Below are positions 14,280 to 16,421 of a stretch of DNA of 16,421 nucleotides, piece after piece. Origin of the DNA: Desulfonatronospira sp. (GTDB lineage Bacteria; Desulfobacterota; Desulfovibrionia; Desulfovibrionales; Desulfonatronovibrionaceae); NCBI GenBank assembly GCA_003563255.1, contig PWSL01000365.1:1-16421 (forward strand), read 5' to 3'. The translations under genes were made by a program, and so were the position numbers. Every line of letters begins with the position of its first letter. Within the stretch, counting starts at the first letter, position 1. The notes below the pieces were generated by a model, which saw only the letters and a list, made by a program, of their open reading frames with translations, did not search any database and was not told where the DNA came from.

Positions 14280-15206
14280 ATGAATCATGATAATATGACA
14301 CAAAATGGCCTTATCTACGTAGCTTTTGGCTATGAGTATTTATTAATGGCAGCATATTCTGCATATACTGCAAAAAAACATAATCCAGATATCAGTTGCA
14401 CCGTCGTTACTAATTTAAAAATTTCACACAAGGAACGTCTGAATACATACTTTGACCATATACATGAAGAAAATCTTGAAAATAAATTCAACAGACACAT
14501 CAAAACAAGCATTATTGAATATGCTCCTTTTATCAAAGGTGCATATCTGGACTGCGACACAGAAGTCCGGGGGGATTTAAGTCCCATCTTATCATGCCTT
14601 GAGCGCTTTGATGTTGTCCTCAAGCTGAACCCGCATCCTTCGGTGAAAGACTACAGAATTTCTCAAGATATTCATGGCAGCGAGTTTCCCATGTGGAACG
14701 GAGGGGTAGTTTTCTTCCGCAATAACAAGTCGGCCCAAAGATTACTTGCAGACTGGAAAAAATACTTTCTGGAAATGGGTAAAAAAAGCGATCAACCTGC
14801 ATTGGCCCGGGCAATTTTCGAGAATCCAGACATCAGGGTATTGTCCGTCAACTATGTCTGGAATACATTTCCTACTGATCTGGCACTAAAAAAAAGAGGG
14901 CAAAGCAGTAAATGCAGAATCTGGCATTACCGTAATCCTCAAGATTTTCCTGAGGTGGCTAAAAATATTTATGAACATCATTCTCATATCTCTTCTGCCA
15001 TTCAACGACATCACGGTCTGGACCAGGAAATTGAACGGATAGAGCGAAGATACAGCATGCTTGCGTCACCATATTACCAGTCTGAATTGCTTCGTCCATT
15101 TTATCTCAAGTTTTTGAAGATACTATCCAAGTTAAGACTGACAGAAATGCCTTCCTTATCCAGGGCAAAGCATACAACAGGACAGAAATTTAAAAGGTTG
15201 GAATAA
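14280..15206 (+). CDS. GT-A fold glycosyltransferase with DxD motif (GT8/nucleotide-diphospho-sugar transferase-like)
   Basis: The 308-residue protein is predicted to transfer a sugar from a nucleotide-sugar with metal help. The DxD motif is D91-C-D93 in YLDCDTEVRGDL. WNGGVVFFRNN (139-149), SDQPAL (170-175) and a later HY pair (216-217) are arranged as in GT8 and related GT-A enzymes. No signal peptide or membrane helix is seen, so it acts in the cytoplasm. The ATG at 14280 lacks a Shine-Dalgarno sequence; the in-frame ATG at 14295 is an alternative start. The gene is noticeably AT-richer than the genes before 12.6 kb and sits alone between two same-orientation family C repeats. This suggests separate acquisition and independent transcription or read-through. 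O-chain side-sugar addition is the likely job given the neighbours; donor unknown. Confidence 0.78.
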   Translation: MNHDNMTQNGLIYVAFGYEYLLMAAYSAYTAKKHNPDISCTVVTNLKISHKERLNTYFDHIHEENLENKFNRHIKTSIIEYAPFIKGAYLDCDTEVRGDLSPILSCLERFDVVLKLNPHPSVKDYRISQDIHGSEFPMWNGGVVFFRNNKSAQRLLADWKKYFLEMGKKSDQPALARAIFENPDIRVLSVNYVWNTFPTDLALKKRGQSSKCRIWHYRNPQDFPEVAKNIYEHHSHISSAIQRHHGLDQEIERIERRYSMLASPYYQSELLRPFYLKFLKILSKLRLTEMPSLSRAKHTTGQKFKRLE

Positions 15207-15213
15207 ATTTTTG

Positions 15214-15352
15214 GTAACAGTTTAGCCATTTACATGTAGCATGGGGACTGGCTCTCACCGCACTTATTTTTAAAACCTGTCACGCATCCTTCAGAAAAAT
15301 TAGTGCGGGGGTGCCTGTCCCCTGCTTTCCTTAAAAAGGGCTAAACTGTTAC
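15214..15352 (+). repeat. Family C element, subtype C2, with covarying outer arms
   Basis: A complete 139-bp copy. The outer arms GTAACAGTTTAGCC (15214-15227) and GGCTAAACTGTTAC (15339-15352) pair perfectly, yet differ from the C1 arms (GTATCTGTTTAGCGC) at positions that change together on both sides. Inner blocks are GGGGACTGGCTC and GTGCCTGTCCCC, with an AT-rich stem CCGCACTTATTTTT (15258-15271) against AAAAATTAGTGCGG (15295-15308). No flanking duplication is found; the perfect pairing extends one further G/C pair outward. Confidence 0.85.
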
Positions 15353-15401
15353 CATAACAGACAAATCGTGCACTCAACCAATATATTAGGTAGCAAAGAA
15401 A

Positions 15402-16172
15402 ATGGGCCTTTTTAAAAAAAAGATAATAAATCACATTAGAAATAAAATACCAAGACTTGCAGAACACTTTGGATATGTTACTGTAAGTCCAATTTGCCTA
15501 AAAAATGATAAAGACAATAAAGCCTATCCGAGTCACATTGTGCCTGCACAGGAATACAAAGACTTTGTTAAAGTATACAAAACCCAGAAACAGTACAGGT
15601 CAAAGCCAGACTTTGTCAGGATTTTCTTTTTACATGAAAGATCTAAATATATTATTGAAAACAATATTCAAGGAGATTTTGCTGAACTTGGCGTGTACAG
15701 AGGTCATACAGCCAAGGTCTTACTGGATTCCTGCGGTTCAAGAACACTCAGGCTTTTTGATACTTTCCAGGGACACCCTGACAACGCCTGTGCAGACCAG
15801 GATGGAGAGCTGTATGTTGACCACATAAAACAAAAAACTCTTTCTGATACATCAGAGGCTGAAGTAAAAAATCTTCTTGGCCATGCAAATAATCTGGTCA
15901 TCCACAAGGGCTTTTTTCCTGAGTCAGCAGCTGACTGTAACAACCTGCAGTTTGCATTTGTGCATCTTGATGCCGATCAGTATGAAAGTACGCTGGAAGG
16001 CTTTCGTTTTTTTTATCCACGGCTGTCACCCGGCGGGGTAATCATTTGTCATGATTACGGACGATATCAGGGAGTGCGCAAGGCTGTAAATGAATTTCGC
16101 AAGCTTTCATATGAGCATCCAATACTTATTCCCGACAGCACAGGGTCTATAATGTTTGTCAAATCATTTTAA
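15402..16172 (+). CDS. TylF/MycF-type SAM-dependent O-methyltransferase
   Basis: The 256-residue protein resembles macrocin O-methyltransferase (TylF/MycF), which methylates sugar hydroxyls in a metal-dependent way. The SAM site is FAELGVYRGHTAK (93-105). LFDTFQGHPD (118-127), FVHLDADQYEST (186-197) and LSPGGVIICHDYG (208-220) follow in family order. The metal site would use D190/D192 and D218; the position before D218 is H217, where TylF/MycF proteins usually have a second Asp, so metal binding may differ. In this locus it would cap or decorate an O-chain sugar, as methyl-terminated O-antigens do. That is inference. It is AT-rich and enclosed by family C repeats on both sides. The start has only a weak ribosome site; TATATT at 15382-15387 could be a -10 box but lacks a good -35. 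Confidence 0.85.
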   Translation: MGLFKKKIINHIRNKIPRLAEHFGYVTVSPICLKNDKDNKAYPSHIVPAQEYKDFVKVYKTQKQYRSKPDFVRIFFLHERSKYIIENNIQGDFAELGVYRGHTAKVLLDSCGSRTLRLFDTFQGHPDNACADQDGELYVDHIKQKTLSDTSEAEVKNLLGHANNLVIHKGFFPESAADCNNLQFAFVHLDADQYESTLEGFRFFYPRLSPGGVIICHDYGRYQGVRKAVNEFRKLSYEHPILIPDSTGSIMFVKSF

Positions 16173-16190
16173 TGTCTTGAGAGTGAAGAG

Positions 16191-16222
16191 TTAAAGGTAA
16201 AAGGTAAAAAGTAAAGATAAAG
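16191..16222 (+). repeat. Short imperfect tandem of a GGTAAAA-like unit
   Basis: Downstream of the methyltransferase, TTAAAGGTAAAAGG and what follows repeat a 7-8-bp purine-rich unit about four times with drift. It may be a slippage tract. No gene or hairpin is seen between 16223 and 16300. Confidence 0.4.
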
Positions 16223-16300
16223 AAATCAAGGAGTTAAATTAACCAAGACTTCGGACATTTTGAATCCTGGTATTTGTCTGTAAACAAAAACCTTGCCAGA

Positions 16301-16421
16301 GTATCTGTTTAGCGCTTTGCATGTAGCACGGGGACTGGCTCTTCCGGGACCCGCTTGTCCCAAAAAATGAGTCGATTTGAGCACAAAATGATGCTCAAGT
16401 GGGTCCCGGAGTGCCTGTCCC
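16301..16421 (+). repeat. Family C element, subtype C1 (right part cut by window end)
   Basis: It starts with the outer left arm GTATCTGTTTAGCGCTTT (16301-16318) and continues through GGGGACTGGCTC. The inner stem TCCGGGACCCGCTTG pairs with CAAGTGGGTCCCGGA, apart from one wobble-type change, and the window stops within GTGCCTGTCCC. It has the same subtype and orientation as the copy at 1-119; the two share 43 identical bases over their 3' inner part but differ elsewhere, so they are distinct copies. Confidence 0.85.

Noticed and set aside
15358..15387. Promoter before the methyltransferase gene
   Set aside because: CAGACA and TATATT are spaced 18 bp, but the -35 match is poor, so it is mentioned only in the gene entry.
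1..16421. Possible circular molecule because both ends carry the same repeat
   Set aside because: The two C1 copies differ at several bases and are cut at different points; shared repeat ends are better explained by assembly breaks at repeats.

Overview
The window looks like a contig from a Gram-negative, Deltaproteobacteria-type bacterium, most likely a sulfate reducer of the Desulfovibrionales. This is inferred from protein style (SRP GTPase, sigma-54 regulator, LarB and an acyltransferase of the NHMSTLE/FPQ type) and from the lipid A and LPS genes; no rRNA or tRNA is present to confirm it. Both window ends fall inside copies of the same interspersed repeat. That is what an assembly broken at repeats looks like, so the window ends are probably not biological boundaries.

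Layout. (1) 180-4403, minus strand: an operon-like run of a sigma-54 activator with a degenerate receiver domain, a class I/II aminotransferase and ffh. (2) 4562-5350, plus strand: larB, divergent from the regulator across a 158-bp promoter region. (3) 5343-5594: a structured repeat (family A) that fills the whole gap between convergent larB and plsC and supplies both stop codons. (4) 5591-8208, minus strand: msbA and plsC overlapping by 4 bp. (5) 8209-8915: a 707-bp gene-free island made largely of repeats (B1, A2 and a complete B2 flanked by a 9-bp target duplication). (6) 8916-14113, plus strand: a tightly packed envelope operon of lpxL/htrB-like lipid A acyltransferase, sulfotransferase, Kdo/LPS-type kinase, GT4 glycosyltransferase and O-antigen ligase/polymerase. 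(7) 14280-16172: two visibly AT-richer genes (a DxD glycosyltransferase and a TylF-type methyltransferase), separated and bounded by family C repeats that all point the same way.

How the genes fit together: MsbA flips lipid A-core across the inner membrane and LpxL-like acylates lipid A. The kinase, sulfotransferase, glycosyltransferases and methyltransferase would decorate core or O-chain sugars, and the WaaL/Wzy-like protein would ligate or polymerise O-antigen. The block reads as an LPS assembly locus with an anionic (phosphate plus possible sulfate) modification module.

The most distinctive content is the repeat system. Three families (A, B, C) of palindromic, non-coding elements make up most of the intergenic DNA. 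B and C share a GGGGACTG core. One C copy and one B copy have exact 8- and 9-bp flanking direct repeats at independently defined boundaries. Family C arms show paired compensatory changes. Several gene stop codons lie in or at the edge of the elements. No transposase gene lies in the window, so mobilisation would have to be in trans.
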